From: Herbinix sp.
GTDB lineage: Bacteria > Bacillota > Clostridia > Lachnospirales > Lachnospiraceae
Assembly (NCBI GenBank): GCA_029240245.1
Contig: JARBTJ010000028.1
Span: forward strand, 1-42,920
Length of the DNA: 42,920 nt
Reading direction: 5' to 3'
How positions within the stretch are numbered: position 1 is the stretch's first letter; each line of letters opens with the position of its first letter. The position numbers and the translations under genes were made by a program. Of the stretch, positions 42,222-42,920 are shown piece after piece. The notes under the pieces were generated by a model that was not told where the DNA came from, ran no database searches, and saw only the letters and a list, made by a program, of their open reading frames with translations.

Positions 42222-42920
42222 TTAAGCAATGATAGTTGCAACCTTACCGGAACCAACTGTTCTGCCACCCTCACGGATAGCGAAGCCTAAACCTTGCTCC
42301 ATAGCGATAGGATGAATTAATTCGATATTCATCTCGATGTTATCGCCAGGCATACACATTTCAACGCCTTCAGGAAGGTTACATACACCAGTAACGTCAG
42401 TTGTTCTGAAGTAGAACTGAGGTCTGTAGTTGTTGAAGAAAGGAGTATGACGTCCGCCTTCTTCTTTCGTTAAAACGTAAACCTGAGCAGTGAATTTCTT
42501 GTGGCATTTGATTGAGCCTGGCTTACAGATAACCTGGCCTCTTTCAATTTCGTTTCTCTGAACACCACGAAGAAGTGCACCGATGTTATCACCAGCCTGA
42601 GCCTCATCAAGAAGCTTTCTGAACATTTCGATACCAGTAACAACAACTTTACGTGTCTCTTCTTTGATACCAACGATTTCAACTTCCTCAGATACGTGAA
42701 GAACACCACGCTCAACACGGCCAGTAGCAACTGTACCACGTCCGGTAATAGAGAATACGTCCTCTATAGGCATTAAGAAAGGCTTATCAACCTCTCTCTT
42801 AGGATCCGGAATCCAAGTATCAACTGCATCAAATAATTCGATGATCTTATCTCCCCAAGAGCCGTTAGGATCTTCCAGAGCTTTAAGAGCGGAACCTTGG
42901 ATGATAGGTGTATCATCGCC
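42222..42920 (-). CDS. tuf: Elongation factor Tu, C-terminal 232 residues (5' end outside window)
   Basis: EF-Tu brings aminoacyl-tRNA to the ribosome. The visible frame begins at the window edge with [20 protein letters not shown], equal to about residue 165 of the roughly 397-residue protein, and continues to the normal end [13 protein letters not shown]. Domain 2 starts at [26 protein letters not shown]; domain 3 contains [10 protein letters not shown] and [22 protein letters not shown]. The GTP-binding G domain is mostly outside. The frame is open without breaks from 42222 to 42920. Confidence 0.97.
   Translation of the reverse strand, partial: GDDTPIIQGSALKALEDPNGSWGDKIIELFDAVDTWIPDPKREVDKPFLMPIEDVFSITGRGTVATGRVERGVLHVSEEVEIVGIKEETRKVVVTGIEMFRKLLDEAQAGDNIGALLRGVQRNEIERGQVICKPGSIKCHKKFTAQVYVLTKEEGGRHTPFFNNYRPQFYFRTTDVTGVCNLPEGVEMCMPGDNIEMNIELIHPIAMEQGLGFAIREGGRTVGSGKVATIIA

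Noticed and set aside
1..42920. CRISPR array, prophage or defence island
   Set aside because: No spaced repeat array, phage structural gene, integrase or restriction/toxin system was found; the only tandem repeats are the five contiguous 15-bp units.

Overview
The window looks like a chromosomal segment of a motile, Gram-positive, low-GC anaerobe of the Clostridia, most likely the Lachnospiraceae. This is inferred from AT-rich sequence, strong AGGAGG ribosome sites, many TTG/GTG starts, Firmicutes gene neighbourhoods (tsaE-tsaB-rimI, hpf/secA/prfB, mbl-flhO-flhP, comFC-yvyF), an FMN riboswitch in front of ribU and a DUF6715-like protein. No name search was possible. Almost every gene is on the minus strand; the few plus-strand genes are single genes or short pairs and triplets.

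Layout. 1-3.5 kb: 5' part of a tRNA-Ser, ispD, tsaD, a membrane-anchored DUF6715-like protein and rnz. 3.7-5.1 kb: a lone plus-strand sorbosone-dehydrogenase-like propeller protein. 5.2-7.2 kb: a zinc-finger protein, rimI, tsaB, tsaE; with tsaD this gives the TsaB/D/E part of the tRNA t6A machinery. A 50-bp palindromic element has inserted at the tsaB/rimI junction. 7.3-9.4 kb: FMN riboswitch and ribU, a transposase remnant, a YdcF-like gene. 9.5-12 kb: tex. 12.2-13.7 kb: a plus-strand triplet of cysteine-rich proteins (SprA-like HExxH protein, DUF2007 protein, zinc-ribbon protein). 13.9-18.3 kb: aspartate-family amino acid cluster (ACT/PheB-like regulator, hom, phosphoglycerate-mutase-like probable homoserine kinase, lysC). 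18.4-21.4 kb: a candidate 48-residue membrane peptide and an amino-acid ABC transporter. 21.4-26.6 kb: cheW, prfB with programmed +1 frameshift, secA, hpf. 26.6-27.4 kb: AT-rich gap with three perfect DnaA boxes. 27.4-30.4 kb: PilZ, SH3-NlpC/P60 hydrolase, trxB. 30.7 kb: a decayed YjfB-like motility gene. 30.9-33.3 kb: divergent methyltransferase and acyl-ACP thioesterase/cvfB. 33.3-37.8 kb: yvyF, comFC, nucleotidyltransferase, recD2. 37.9-41.1 kb: rod genes flgJ-N, flhP (flgG), flhO (flgF) and mbl. 41.4-42.9 kb: a small membrane protein and the 3' part of tuf.

The content is mainly housekeeping. I found no convincing defence system, prophage, CRISPR or new multi-gene system. The more novel signals are small: the palindromic element with 10-12 bp flanking repeats that clipped tsaB, the DnaA-box cluster, a tandem 15-bp array upstream of a transporter promoter, abutting divergent promoters, a long structured leader on the NlpC/P60 gene, a propeller enzyme that seems to lack its catalytic histidine, and a frameshifted motility gene.
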